From assembly GCA_005406025.1 (NCBI GenBank), contig BGZK01000223.1, forward strand, positions 434,001 through 498,000: DNA of 64,000 bases. The letters run 5' to 3'. How positions within the stretch are numbered: the first letter of the stretch is position 1; the number at the start of each line of letters is the position of its first letter. Below the pieces are notes generated by a model. The model was not told where the DNA came from and searched no databases. It worked only from the letters and a program-made list of their open reading frames with translations. Source of the stretch: Eumeta japonica. Lineage: Eukaryota; Arthropoda; Insecta; Lepidoptera; Psychidae. This document shows, one piece after another, positions 42,001-57,000 of the stretch. A program made the position numbers and the translations under genes.

Positions 42001-45000
42001 TGGTATTTTCAGAGTGATTATTTCCGAAAATATTCATTTAATAAAGAAAAATGCGTAGAAACCTCAAAGATTTTTTTAAAAGAACTGTCGAAATATGTAC
42101 CACACGTTGATGTTTGTTGAAAAAAATTTTCAGCATCCGTTACATGTATGGAGTTTTCCCCTAGAAATATTCATTTTTTTAGTAGCGGCTTATACAAGAC
42201 ATCTGTAATCCAAATTTCATCAATGTATATCTTGCAGTTTTTGAATAAAATGCCTGTGCACACAAATGAAAGGACGGATGAACGGGCATTACGAACCTAT
42301 AAGGGTTGACGTTTAAAATCTTTTGATGTTTAAAATCTAAAATCCTTTGACGTTTAAAATCTAGGAAGCGAAGCGTAATAAAAAAAATCTGTGTTATGCT
42401 TATTTAGGAAAATGATTTTATGCAAAAACTTAACCTTCGCGGTCGTGGCGACGCAGCGAATCGCATTTGTAAGGTTCGTATATAGCAGCGACTGCAATGT
42501 GCATACCAACTTGTGTAAAATTGGTGCATATTTAAATTATGTAGAATCGTACGCAAGCTTATTTTAATTATCCTTCGACTAAAACCTTATCAAAAAGACG
42601 GAAAAAAAGGTTATCAAAAAAGACGTATACCCTATAAGGTTAAAAAAGGAAAACGAGAAATAATTTATCAGGCCAGAATAAGAATTAACGTAATAGAGAG
42701 TCTATTTATATACACCGTCATCATTGATTCAATAAAAGCGTTTACGACTTATTTTACTGTTCATTTGAGCGAGACGTCAGTTAGTATAGACAAAAAAATC
42801 AAAGAATTTGTTGTAGCAAAAAAATAGTTCGGCCAAGATTCCACTGAAGTTGTGGGTTTATATAAAGCTTTTTAATCGTCTTTCAATTTAATGCAAAAAA
42901 TCTAGATTGATGTGTCTTTTATTGAAAAGTTTGTTCATGATTTCGTTTCAGGTTAAAATGAGACAAAACATTTTTCTTTCGATGAAAATATCTTAATAGT
43001 ATTTTTATAAAATAAAATTTACATATACAGAAAGGTGCACTCTTCTTCAGGCATTATACTCGCTGATAGAATTCGTTTTCTAATTAAGGTCTACTAATAC
43101 CCCAAAAAGATTTCTTCAGTAAACTATCATATTTAATTACTTGCGAGCATATGAGATAGCATGAATCTTCTTCCGACGTCTGCTAATATTTGTCAGCATA
43201 TATGTCGGGACTACTGCCGAGCCCAGGTGTAAATAAGTATGGTATATGAGAAGATAAAACCGGATTCTGAAAATAGATTGTCTATTTCTCGTTTTTGTAA
43301 CTTGAGATATATCTGGTTAAATGATGAACGAGCGCTTAGCACTCATGAAATACAACTTTTCTGGTTATACGTACTACGATTTACGGACATTTAAAAAAAC
43401 TCTTCTTTCAAAACATTTTACGGAGTTTACGATTATATTCGGACACTGCACGATATCCGAAATCGTAATACGGCAATCGTAAGACTGACGTACAGCTCTG
43501 TCCGCACAGAATCTGACGTTTTTGAGAACTCATCTGTGTCGACAAGCCGCACTTTAAACACCAGAATAGCTTACAACAAACGCAAACACATCTATCGGTC
43601 AACGACAACGGTTTACTTGTAAACAATCGTGATATACTACTAGTGAGACCACATACAGAAAAAAATGACGTCCACGTTATAAATATACTGTGAAAACACT
43701 GGAACAAAGTAATTATCCGCTTGCATTTCGACGCTGTCACAGTTTTCGCATTCGTTTGACACCGGACTTTTAAAGGTTATTGCATTCCTACCGATATACC
43801 AATTTTCTATATATTCGAACGCATTTTGAAGTGAAACTTCTTTAGGTGCGTTGGGAGTGAAATTTCAAGGTCGCATCACGGCAATACCGTCACGGCACAA
43901 TAATAATATTAGGGGCATGTTGAGACCGCCACGATTTTGGATTTTAAAAGACGAGGAGAGCGATCGGATAGATCGCCAGAAAGAAAGAGACAAAAATAGT
44001 AAGCACGCTATACTCTATTGATGTAAAGTATTCTTTTTTCGAGGCTCCTGAATTATGTTGAATGTAAAACGTATATTTCTTATTGTAACTTCTACAAATT
44101 TGTAATTATTAAATAAATAAAAGTTTAATAATCATGTCATTATAAACGAAACTTATTAATAGTTATAATAACAACAATAATGATAATGACAGATTTGAGT
44201 ATATTATATGCTTGTACATATTTGTCTATCAATTAAAATAGCTTTTCTTTAAAACACAAAAACAAAACGTATATTTCTCAAACATCCTTTATCATAATGG
44301 TTTTAAATATAAAAACACATATAACCTAAAGTTTCATTTCTTACACGTGTACACTGATACATGCACAGCTTTTTTTAATGATATGAGACTATTCTATCTA
44401 ATAACGATTTTTATTTATATTCCCACGAATATCTTTATTTCATCAATAAAAGTTCTATTTTTGCTCCGCGACCTATTTAGATGGACATCCGAATTTACGT
44501 CCTAACTAAACACGTTTCCACGCGTATGCGTGGAAAGTTTCATTAATCTGCAAAGTTTCATTAATGTATATTAATGAAACTTTGCAGAAAGATAGCTCGT
44601 GCGATGTACGATGATTATTAGATTAGTACGACGAGGTCACGGATAAAAGAACTACTGTACGACAAACATGAGGAATCATGCATAAATTAGGTGAGCTCAA
44701 AATGGGGGGTTCGGCAAAATTTCACCAAACTCATTTAATAAAAAAGGTGAATATTTTGAACAAATATAATAAGGCTAGTAAAAGCAAATAGTAAAGTGTC
44801 TCAAGACAAGCGCGTTTGGCTGTCCGTAATGGGATCTTGATCCTTACTCTTATGTATGATTGTGAAAGTTGGTTACCGTAGAAGAAAAATAAAAGTAGAA
44901 TATTGATTCTACAACTTTCACGACGGAGGTGCGATCTCTGCGCAATATGTATGGAATATCTTTCAAAGATAGCTATAGGAACAGAATCAGATAGCGGTGT

Positions 45001-48000
45001 GGTTTGACTATACAAAGGTATGGTCCGGTGGTTTGACCATCTGGAAACAATGAATGAAAGTAGACTAACAAAGCAAATCTACAGAGCGAAAGTGTGTGAT
45101 GGTAAAGTCGGCGAGAGTCGTCCTAGAAAATCTAATGCAGACCAAATCAGTGGGATATTAACAAGAGACAAATTTTAAGAACCCGAAACCGACGAACTTG
45201 TATAAAACGATTGATGGATGTCAGCAAAGCAAAAAGAGATATGCAAAAAATGTACTGTGTGGAAATCTATAGTCTCTGCCTACCTTTTTCGGAAATAAGT
45301 ATAAGTTTTGAATCAAATGAAATCAAATCAAATCGATCAGTATAACCTCTGTTACTATTCTCAAAACTGTTCATGGATAAGCTATTCTATTAAGCTGCTA
45401 TATTATTCTAATTTAGATTATGAAAAATAAAATATCGTGATAAAATATGTTAGAATATTATTATTAAATTAATTATAATATTCTATAATGTATTACGTCG
45501 TTTATGCAGAAGTATCCATTATAATTAATTTAGTAAGCAAGCCATGGAACATAATAAAACGTGTTGCATGATTTGTACTTACCTCTAAATCGAATGTAGG
45601 CAGTTGTTATTTTCCGAGATATATTGGTGTTGGTGAATAGCTGATGGAAGAGAGGATGTCCTCGTTTCTTTGTACTAAAAAGGGGACATTTTGTCTCGTT
45701 CAAAGCCAAACAAAAGGTCGAACCTCCATTAATAATGGAACGTGAATCACGAACTTCTATATTGTGTGCGGACCCGCTTATACGTCGAAGGTCAACAGTG
45801 CTCACTTTTTTATTACAAAAAGTGTTAGCGGCTTAGTTAATGTATATGTACCTTCGACGTATGGGGTCTATCCGGTCGGCGAACTATTACGTAACAGAGA
45901 ACATGCTTACTTCGGTTACACAATAGCTCGTCGATTGAATAGATTCCCAGTACGTACTCTACGCATTGGAAGACTAAATTGCAGTCATTACAGTGAACCA
46001 TAGTAATAATAATAATAATAAATCTTTGATGGTAACGGTACAGTGTACGATAAATTGTATTAATTATATTGGATGTTGAAAGTTTATCAATCAAGTCTAG
46101 TCAACAAAAAACACTGAACAATTAAACCTTGACTTATTGCGATTGAGAATTATTACACCTTGGAAAAGTTACCGTGGGCTTAAGATTTAAAAGTGCTTTT
46201 TAAAAATTCCTTGCATCACTGCCCTAGAATTTTTATTGAATGTCAAAAGTGCCAAAATAAAGTTTCAAATACACGTTTTAAATGACAAAATTCTTATAAA
46301 AATAATTAAAACAACCTTTTTTTTTCTTTGCAACAATATAACACAATACAACAATACTTCATCAATACGCGTAATTTTCCATGCCATCTTCTGGTTAGAA
46401 TGAAGACAATAATTTAGAATAGAGAGAGAGAATAAAAGAGAATTTGCTGCGAAAACATCTATTAGCTTGTTGCGGCGATATCTGGTTAAACTTTCTTGCA
46501 TGACAAAATGTCGTCAAATTTGAATTGCTAATCACTACGAGACTAATGACGCGTAAACAATGATTGCGCTCACAACAAATACATTAAGTCTGTGTTTCGA
46601 GGGCTTCCATTAATTGGGTACGCGAGGTGCTTTTCTAAATTGATTTCTATTATAAATGAATAATTTATACATAATATATATTTATTATGTAAAGTTATTA
46701 TGCATAATAACAATAAATAATATAAACTCACGCCTGTTTCTTAGAAGGGTAAGTAAAGACTATAGATTTCCACATGTTACGATCTCATACTTCATTGACA
46801 TCCATCAATCTTTTAATGTAAGCTCGTCGTATTCTGGTGCTTAAAATTTGGCCCTGTTTTAATATGTCACTATTTTAATCTGCATACAATTTTATAGGAC
46901 GACTCTTGCCGACCCTTTCATCACGCGCATTCACTTCACTGATTTCTTTTGTCAGTCTATTATCATCTGTCCTTTTTCGATGGCCCAACCACCACAACAT
47001 ATCTTTTTCTACTCTAGTCACTACACATTCTCTCAAAGCACTCCGCTATCTGACATCACTGTTTCTACATCTATTTTACAAAGGCACTCCACAACACTGC
47101 AAAGATCGCACATCCATGTTTCTACTTTCATTTTTCTCGTAACGTATCTTACATCTAATAAATCGTAACTACTAACAGTATCAATAAAAATACTAACAGT
47201 ATTTTTATTGTTTTGTAAAAATTGTTTATTCTAACATTTTTTCAAATTATTGTAATAAATGTTTCGTTGAGTCGTTTTAGTACGGGGATCTCTTCTAAAA
47301 TCATCGCCACTACGAGTCTGAATCGTACAGATCTTAATTTCATAATTATTATCAGAAAGAAAAAGAAATTACAGAGAACTAGCAATATATGAATTAGGGA
47401 TGGATCACCTAATTTCACATTTGAAGTACTTAAAATCCAGCTGTTAATTTAACGAAGCGTGTGGATACTTTGTCGTATTCTAAGACAAATTTGCTTTCAC
47501 GTCATTTTTCGTGAACTGTTTACAAAACTATTCAAAGCAAATAACTGTTAACTTACCAGTTTGCACACATATTTTTTTTTATCACGCACGATCATAGTAA
47601 TAAGCTGTATATATTTATTTTTCATTTGAAAATTTTTCAAAAGAAATTCTCTCTTTGAATTCCAGATAACATTCAGTTTTAATTTTCTGTGGCAATATCA
47701 CAAACGGTCACTTCCACACACAAGTTCCATAAACTTTACGATCGTGAAGTTGATAAAATTATTGTGTGCATTGACTGTTCTGTTTACGAATTCAATTGGA
47801 CACCTAAAGAGTACAAGGCTTCCCAATTCATTGCGTTTCCTCATGACAAGTTTTGCGATGATTTATCCGCAATATTGTGGTAATTTTATATAAAGACAAG
47901 TCCTGTTTGCACTCAACGGCAGGGTGACACATCCACCCAAATAAATATTATATCTAGAACAAATAATATTTCAGAATAGAATAAGTCCGTGTATGTAAAC

Positions 48001-51000
48001 ATGGCTGTCCAGATAAATAATAAATGTTTATCGATAATGAAATTATAATGACAAATCAATAACAAGTGAATATTCTACTCAAGCGAAAGAATATAAAATA
48101 CATTGTGTGATTTTTTAGGTAAAATACGATTAAATTCCTCCAATTGGTGTTCTTTATTATTATTATTATAAATCTACGCCTCCCAGAAGGGTATCCAGAG
48201 ACTACAAATTTCCATATTGTACGATCTTTGCATGTCTCTCTTGTTTTACTGACATATCCATCACTGTTCATGCAAACTCGTCGGTTTCAAATGCTTAGTT
48301 TTAATTAATACTGTATGATGTTCCTTATTATACAGTAATGTAATTAATAACATTATATTACTGTACAATTAATAAGATTAGTTACACAGTAGAAGCTAAC
48401 TTTAAACAGAATTTCCGTTCAGTAAATTATTTAAGTCACTAACAAGATAAAGTTCTTTATCTAAGTTTATTGCCTAAGTTCATCGCTAAGTTCGGGAAGT
48501 CTAATAATTTTCTTATTGACTCAAATCTAAAATCGTAGAAATGTAGTTAAAAAAATTAAGTGCATGTAAATTAGATGTAAAAATAAATGTAAAATTTTCA
48601 AGTAAAAGCCAAAACGGAAAAAACCGACGACAATAACAAGAAAGACAGGAGAGACAAAAAATTATCTTTTCAGAAATCGAAGCAATTTTGTTAATACTGC
48701 CAACGTAAGTGATCAGTGTCAGAAAACAGTTTAACCCATGTATTATAGACCGTCAAAAAGTTCAATTCATCCGTAAATTAATATTTGTAATACACAGTCT
48801 ACGTACTAACAGTGTAAGTGTGTCAAAACCGACAAGGATATCCGAAGACACGCTCGGGTGTTGAATGCGAAATTTCGATACTCACTTTCCGTCCGGCCCG
48901 ATAGGTTGATTCATGAGCCTCGTCTTGATGACGTCGGCGGGCGTGCCCAGCGCCGCCGCCACCAGGCCGGCGGCGAGCGCGGCGGCGGTGTGCACCCGCG
49001 GGTCGTCCGGCAGCCCGAAGTCGTCCACCAGCAGCCGCTTGGTGTAGTCGTACGCGGTCAGGTCGCCCATGTTGACCAGGGCCGCCCTCTGAACGTTCGG
49101 TACGGCTCCTACAAGTGTTTGCGTAAACAATGGAAAGTCTCGAGGGACAATCGCGTTTCCTAATGCGTAATGACGATGAAGAAGATTGCACAATCAGGGA
49201 TGTGTACCCGCTCAACCCAGAGCTATATAAATGAATCATAGCGGTAGGATGGAATATTAAGGAATTGTTTAATTAATATAGCCCTCGGCAAACAAAATAA
49301 TATTATTACCCTTCTATATATGTAGAAGTATTCGCTGCCAATATATATATATATACTTTCACATATGCAGACAGTCTAAATATTTCAAACTTAAAATGGT
49401 AATTATTTAATAATATTAAATTATATGGTACAATTTTAAATTGCATATTTCAGGAAAAAAATACAAAAATGTTAGTTTTAATACCTCTTATACGACGTTA
49501 ATAAAAGTTTGCAATAAAACAATATAAATAGGCTGTCACATTTCAAGCATAGGACCTTTTCGAGTTGTGTGATCCTGACAATGCTAACCTCTCCAGAAGC
49601 CCAAGACGCCGCTTTCGGTGTATAAGATTTTATATGCGTGACGCCAGTTCTTGATGCGTACCGGCTCGCCCTGGAGCCTCCGACGTCCTTCAACCTGCAT
49701 CTGCACCTTCACCAGGTCCGTCGGTGAAGCGATCAGCTGTGCGAGAGCGCCTGCCGTCAGTCCGCCTAGTTTTCAACGGGATATATTAATGAAATGCCAT
49801 CGAATATCACAAGAATACATTCCAATACAAATTAAATTTTAAAATTTCACCAATTTCTAAATATATGAATTGATTTGAAATATTATCAAAGCAAAGTATT
49901 CTAAATTTTCTCCTTGGAATTAACGGTTAAAAGACCCATATCATCATTCTAATACGAGGGGCGGCTGATAAGTCCGCGGCCTAAGGCATTAAATGAAAGA
50001 AAAGTACGAGTATTTTATTTTTATTTTTCAATATAGTCTCCCTCAAGCGAAATACATTTTTCACATCTGGTGTATAACGCCTTCAAACCGCCCAAAAAAA
50101 TATTCCTTTTCTTTGCAGTCAAAATGGCTTTCTACAGCCATCTTCATTTTATTGTCATCAACAAATCTACGACCACGTAACTCCTTTTTTAAATTGGAAA
50201 AAAGGAAATAGTAGCTGGGAGCTAGATCTGGGCTGTAGGGTGGGTGGTCAATTTCCGAGAAGCCCGTGTCCTTCAGGGCCTGCCTCGAAACCCGCGCCGT
50301 GTGGACAGATGCATTGTCTTTTAAAAACAGCACTCCGCGCGATAACTTCTGTACGACTGCCTCTCGTGCCTGAGCCAATAAATTCGCGTAATATTGGCCA
50401 TTCATAGTAGTCCCCTTTGGCAAGTTATCAATTAGTAAAACACCTTCACTATCCCAAAAAATTGTCGCCATAAGCTTCGATGCCGACTTTTGAACCTTGA
50501 ATTTCTTCGGCGGCCTTTCTCCTTTTTTCGTCCATTCTCCTGTTTAGATTCCGGATCGTATTGACGAACCCAGGTTTCATCCACGGTTACAATTCGGTCG
50601 CAAATTTCGTCTATATTATCCCCGACTAACTCCAAAAAATCCTTACTTGTCTGAAGTCGCCGCTGCTTGTCAAACGGCGTTAGCATTTTTGGTACCCAAC
50701 GCGCACTGATTTTTCTCATATTCATATGCTCGTGTATAATTTCTCCAACTCGTTCTTTACTAATATGCAACTCTTCAGCTATTTGCCATAATTTTATTCT
50801 TTGGTCGGCCAGTACTAATTTTTCGATTTTTCGAACATTTTCCTCCGTCACTACCGTCACAGGACGCCCTGGGCGAGGATCATCTTTACAGCTCTCTCGT
50901 CCTTGTTGAAATAAGCGAGCCCATTTTTTGACCATCGTATACGAAGGCGCAGATTCCTGAAGAACTGATACCATGTCTTCAAAAATTTCTTTGGGCGTTT

Positions 51001-54000
51001 TTCCTTTCTTTACGAAGTACTTTATTACGGCGCGATGTTCAATATTACTGAGATTTGACGATTCGGCTGACATGATGACGTTTGTGCTTCGACAGATAAT
51101 TTGTTAATGACAAAATAACGAAAGGAAGCTATACTTATACTAACAAGAAGTGTCGCAATTAGTGGTAATAGTTGTGAAAAAATGAGTCATCGCTAAGTAC
51201 CTTAGGCCGCGGACTTATCAGCCGCCCCTCGTACTATGTTATATTAAATTAAAATTATTTGAAAATATGAACGTTTATTTGGACATGACAATATATTATA
51301 TTATAATTTCTATGAATTTGTGTTTTATATAGTACCCGCATCACAATTATTAACATTATTTAATAGATATGATATAAAATTGCCTTGGAACTTAGTGGTT
51401 CAAAAATTAAGTTAAAATACAGAAATTGCAGTTGATTTCAATTTCTTTGGTTTCTTTATACTACAAATATAATTAGCTGAAATCATTTAAGGAATCTAAA
51501 ATTATTTCTCCAGAAAGAGAAATACATGCTTTTAGGAATGCCTTTCAATTAATAAATCGAATATATTTTATCTCGATTCTATTTAAAATTGCTAAGCTAT
51601 TTTTCTACACTTTAAACGGAGGATGAATAATCATAAAAACCTCTCCATTATAACTTTCAAATTCTAAACTATTCTGTAAAATTATCAACACTTGGTAATA
51701 AAAAGTACGGTTTGCCCAACTACTTATTCCAAAACACTATATGGGATCAACGTTCGCATCCACCCGAGAGAGCTGTCCAAGGAGGCAATTCTCTGGTCAA
51801 TTGGAAATTGTCACATGAGACATTTTTCAAATGTGAACCCTCCCTATGCAAAATGGCGAAACATGTCAAATGATGGTTAAACTTTGTATTTTCACTCACC
51901 TATGGTAATTTAAAATAATTTCTATTTTGACATTGTGAATTTATAATGGGTATGAGAATACTTGTAATATTTAAAATCAAAAACATGAGGCATAAAGCCT
52001 TTCAATCTGGAATAAAAGACTGTTGGAGGACAGCAATAGGGCGACTATTAGTCATATCTTCATTAATATAAGATTTTGCTCTTCACATTTATCATTTAAA
52101 TTTTAATCGATCCTCTAAGTTCTAATAAATGTTTGACAATTAGTGCCGTGTGCTAGGGTGTATCTGTTGCATGTCACGTGAAAGCCGTTTGACAATTGTC
52201 ACAGCTTGAAAATTGAGAAAACTGAATTAATGTTTTCGTATGACACTTGTGATTTCATATGAAATGAAAACACTAATTCGGTATTTATTATTAAGTTTGT
52301 CTTATCGAATTTATGATCTATTATATATCTATTAAAAAAATGTCTCATGTGAAAATTACCACATGCCCCGACAATCGCCCACCTGTAGCATTGTATTTTT
52401 TCGTAGGTATTCCTTATATTTATAGCCCAATAATAAAAATCATTATACAGCAAAATCATTAATGCGGTATATACTCGATTATTTTTAAGTCTACAACAGT
52501 TAGCGTTATCAAATGTAGATTTGTATAGAAATAGGGCTGTTTTGTATAAATGTCTCGGCAGTTCGAAATAGCGATAGACGATTTAACACTGCTGCAGTGA
52601 CTTGCACCGTCGCAGGTTTGAATATAACTAAAGGCTTTTTTAGTTCTCATAGCAATTTTGCAGCGGCTTAGATAGTTTTTCAGCTAAATATTATTATATT
52701 TACTGAAGAAAAACACCATCACATCCCTGAAGAAGAACACAAGAAGAAATAGAGCCGTACCTTTTGAAAATGATCCGAAAGAATCTGAGGATAGTAATGA
52801 AATGTTTTTTAGTTGAAAACTTAAACAGTTATCAATTATGTTGAAATTTATTGCGTTTTATAATACCTACTCATAAAATTGTGTGTAGTAATTTGTGAGA
52901 AATCACACAAAACGCCTTAGTAAAAAGCTATATAAACTAAGTTGAATGGTTGATAGTGAGTGATGAACAATCAAAGACAATCACTTCTGTGATCACATGA
53001 GATTCTTTTAATTATGACGTTCTTTCAATGAAATCAGAATAATACAGAAGCTGCCATCGACAGTCGGCTTCTGATGTCGTTCCCGATTCCCAAACTAAAA
53101 GAGTATGACAGCAAATGGACGGAACATGTACCCACCTAGCTAAGACAAAGCACCCACCGAAAGACGCCGCCTGGAGGGAGATATTTCCGTCTTTGTCCCT
53201 GAGATAGTCGCGCGTCTTCTCGTAAATCAAAAGCCGAAAACCCGCGTAGACCGCGTGCCGCTGCAGCATCGGCGTCAGCCCGCTCCATAGTTTCAGCAGG
53301 CCCTCGTTTTTCACTATGTTCGTTCCCGTCTTTATCATGCCGACGTGCTCCATCTGTATTAACAAAAGCAACGATAAAGTTTAATTAAATATCTATAACT
53401 TATATGTGTTATCTTTATATTTATATGGTATACAAATAAAAAAAAACTCCAGCACTTGTCTCCGTAACACAACATAATATTCCTATTCAATCTCTATCAT
53501 TACTTTTTGAAAATGTAGTCTGGTTCATAAGATGCTACATAAGTAATTTAGTATGAAAAACAAATCAAGCATCCTGTCTCATCAATGCCTTCTAAATGCG
53601 CGTGCACTTTGGCAATAACGCGTAGGTACATAACTAAATCGCAATTAGAACCTAACTAAATTGTAGGTTTGTATGTTATACCTAGAAATAATTTAAGAAA
53701 ATTTTTAAGCCATAAGCAAAGTTAATCCTACTTAGTTAAACATTAATTTAGTTTTTTTATTAATACACCTAAATTAGTATCCTCACATAAGATATATTAG
53801 GTCGGGAAAAAGTTTTTTCGTATTTTATAAGTAATAATTTCAGTAAAATCTCTTTGGTTGTGCTGTTTCTATCTGACTAGTGTTGATACCATTAAATATA
53901 CGATATTTCTAAAAAAGAAATATAAAGAATAAAAACTGTGCTCCGCCATTTTTCTATTGTTTTTCTCTCTACCTAAATCAATGAATTTAACGTAGAAATT

Positions 54001-57000
54001 CGATATATTTTGAAGTTTTATCACAAAAAAATGGAAAAATGTGACACAAGCCGCAAAAAAAATTTGTGACTTTATGGATCTAATGCCGTGTCGGTAAAAA
54101 TAGCATAAAACTGGTTCAAGCGTTTTCAGTCCAGTAATTTTGATATCAAAGACAAACCTCACTCTAGTCGACCTGTTACGGATAAAGCCGATGCCATTTT
54201 GAAAAAAAGTAGAGCAAGATTGGCACATTAGTTCTTGCTACGTAACTGAAGAGCTGAAGATTAACTACAAAGCAGTTTTCACCATTTAAAAGACTCTGGA
54301 TATACAAAAAAGCTCGATACTTGGGTTCCACACGAGTTCACTGAAAAAATCTGATGAACATTTGCGATTCTTTATTGAAACGTAACTAAAATGAACCGTT
54401 TTTGAAAAGATTGATCACGGGTGATGAAAAATAGTTTACTTCCGACAAGAACGTGCAAAAAAAAAAAATCATGGCGAAACCCGGATTAACTAGCTAATAA
54501 GTTGATGTTGTGTGTACGGTGGGATTGAAAGGGCATTATCCATTATGAGCTTTTACCGCCGAGCAAAACCATCAATTCCGATCTCTATTGCCAACAACTG
54601 ATGAGACTCAAGCAAGAAGTAGAGGAAAAACGGCCGGAAATGATCAACAGAAAAGGTGTAGTTTTTCTCCATGATATCGCCAGATCACACACAGTCACTC
54701 AGCAAATATTGAGCAAGTATAGAGTTTGGTTGGAAAGTATTAATGCATCCGCCATACAGCCCTGACATTGCATCCTCAGATTTTCACCTGTTAGGTCTCT
54801 TCAGAATTCTAGGTAGTGTTAGGTTAATATCAAGAGAAGACTGTCAAAACTGCTTGTCGCAGTTTTTTTTGATCAGAAATCCTAAAATTTCTACAGCAAT
54901 GGGATTGTCACTACTAGTCTATAATAATAATAATAATACGTGAACAGCAGAGAATCGCATGCTCCTAAGAACACAACGGAGCGAGAGGATGTCAGGATTC
55001 CAGCATCAATCGGTACTGACTGACGTATATGACGAATAGCCAAAACTACGAAGTCTAGATACTTGAAATTTTGTACCGAGTTTCGTGCTATGAGGTACGA
55101 GAACACTAGGAAAGATTTTTTTTTAATTCAACCCCTAAAAAGGTGAAAAATGTGAAATACTGTTGTATGAAAAATTAAAACCGTTGAAGTTATAGATGTG
55201 AAACTTGACATCTTTGTTACTTATACAAAGTAAAGAATAATTACGTACGTTGTTTTTTTTTTCTGTAATGGAATCTGAGGTGGGTAAGATAAGGGGTGAA
55301 ATCTTGTATGGTAAATAGAAACTGTCGAAGCTGATGATGTCAAAATTTATATTTTAGTTAATAATTACTTATAAAAAACAATGACATGCACCTTTTTTTA
55401 AATAACCGTGAAAAGGGTGAAATAATGATTGATATTTTTATGTAAGAAAATGAAACCGTTGGAGCTATTAACTACAAAATTTATATTTTAGCTACTAATT
55501 ACAAATGAAAAGTAAGCATATAGTTATTATTTTTGGAAAAGCACCTCTAAGGGGGGAAATAAGGGATCAAATGTTTTAGTAAAAATCGTAACTGCCATGT
55601 GTATGATGTACTTTTTTGCGTGCTTAATCATTTTATTCGGTTATTATGAAACTAGCTATATGTTACACGCGCGAAGAAGAAACATTCGAGAAGAAAAAAC
55701 TTGGCATCGTCTTCATTTTACTGCCATAAAGATGTTAAAAATTCTTTCACTCACAGAAAGCTACATTATCCCCGAGTAATATAACTCAAAGTTTATTTTG
55801 ACATTACTAGCATTTGCTACATCTTCGTCCAAATGAGAATCGTGACCGGTAGCGTTATCTAAATCGCACACAGGGTGAAAAATAGAATCAAAAGTCTAAC
55901 CGGATTCGAAATCAGAAGCAGCACTAAAATGAAAATTCAAAGTGAGAGCGGGAACGAGAATCTAATCGGAATCTCCTCAGATCAGGACCAGAGTCGGAAT
56001 CAAAAGCGGGACCGCGGTCGGAATCGATAGCGAAACAAGTCGAGACCGAGACCAGGACCGGGATCAGCATCGAGAAGGGGATAGCAATCGGGACTATTAT
56101 TTCGTGCTGGGACGATATACCAGATGGAGGAATTAATTTTATGCCTACGCGGACGGAGCCGCGGGCAAAAGCTAGCATTACATAAACAGTTGCGATGTTG
56201 ATAACTGACACTTACAGAGTAGTTAATAATAAGATTGTGCTCATGATTTAGCGTTTATTACACAATATGGCACCTACTTATTTTGTGGGATGGCATTGCT
56301 TGAGATGTTATTTATTATCTTGTATTCCTGTATATGTAATTCGTAAGACGGATTGTCGTATACGTTTTTAAATAAAAAGTAAAATTAATAGTCAAGTTCG
56401 TCATAAATACTAAAAATACATTAGCTGAGGCAAAAGTAAAGATAATTTACTTAATTATTTTTGGAATAGAAATTTATTTCGTATGAAGTGCATTTATATA
56501 CAAAATATATTCATTTTGAATCATAATTAAATATTACGGAAAATTTCGAAGACTGTTCTCAAGATAGTTTAGTAAGTTTAGTTAAGTAAGGTTTTACTGG
56601 ATGCTAAGGTATATATATATGACCTTCTCGTCTGCGGCTCAATCGCCTCCCGACTTCGCCGTCGACCTTCATCCCGACCTCAAGATCTTACGATTAGAGT
56701 TCCGATACCGTTCCAGCTCTCGATTTCGATTGCTGTCCCGCTGTCGATCTTAGTCCCTTCTTAGATATTGCAATAACCAATCGACATCAAAATCATTAAA
56801 CCAGTGTCATTGTCACGCGGACGAAACAACGCACAAAAGTTAGTCGACAAATGTAGCTTAAATCATTAAATCATCGCCGAACAATCATAAAGAGATCGAC
56901 AAGACGCCGCTTCTGTATATTTTCAATAGTTTTACGCGATGGATGCACAAACACCGAGTGAGTTACGATTTCATTTATATGTATACCCAGCGTTGGATTT

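Larger units (their letters stand above)
30067..48885 (-). other. Ucp4: Ucp4 intron 5 (18.8 kb)
   Basis: The largest intron, from GTGAGT (48,885 downward) to TTTCAG (30,067). It has accumulated most of the window's repeats: a MITE at 30,403; a CpG-rich block at 31,480; a TTAA foldback element at 32,145; hAT and Harbinger elements at 34.7-37.2 kb; repeat copies at 38.7 and 41.8 kb; and LINE fragments at 37.2, 44.8, 46.7 and 48.2 kb. Between them (notably 38,900-41,800 and 42,400-44,500) I see only AT-rich DNA. Confidence 0.8.

Noticed and set aside
43408..43740. 110-codon open frame on the minus strand
   Set aside because: No recognisable domain, Cys/Ser/Phe-rich composition typical of chance frames, no splice or neighbour support. 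Possibly an old repeat fragment.
48823..49239. Long overlapping frames on both strands around 49,000
   Set aside because: They are GC-rich shadows of Ucp4 exon 5; the conserved carrier frame is the one ending in the third PxDxxK signature.
53869..54228. 119-codon minus-strand frame
   Set aside because: Antisense shadow of the decayed mariner transposase, which reads on the plus strand.
55924..56211. 95-codon minus-strand frame rich in Ser-Asp and Arg
   Set aside because: It follows the 6-bp rhythm of a degenerate hexamer array, which keeps one frame open by itself.
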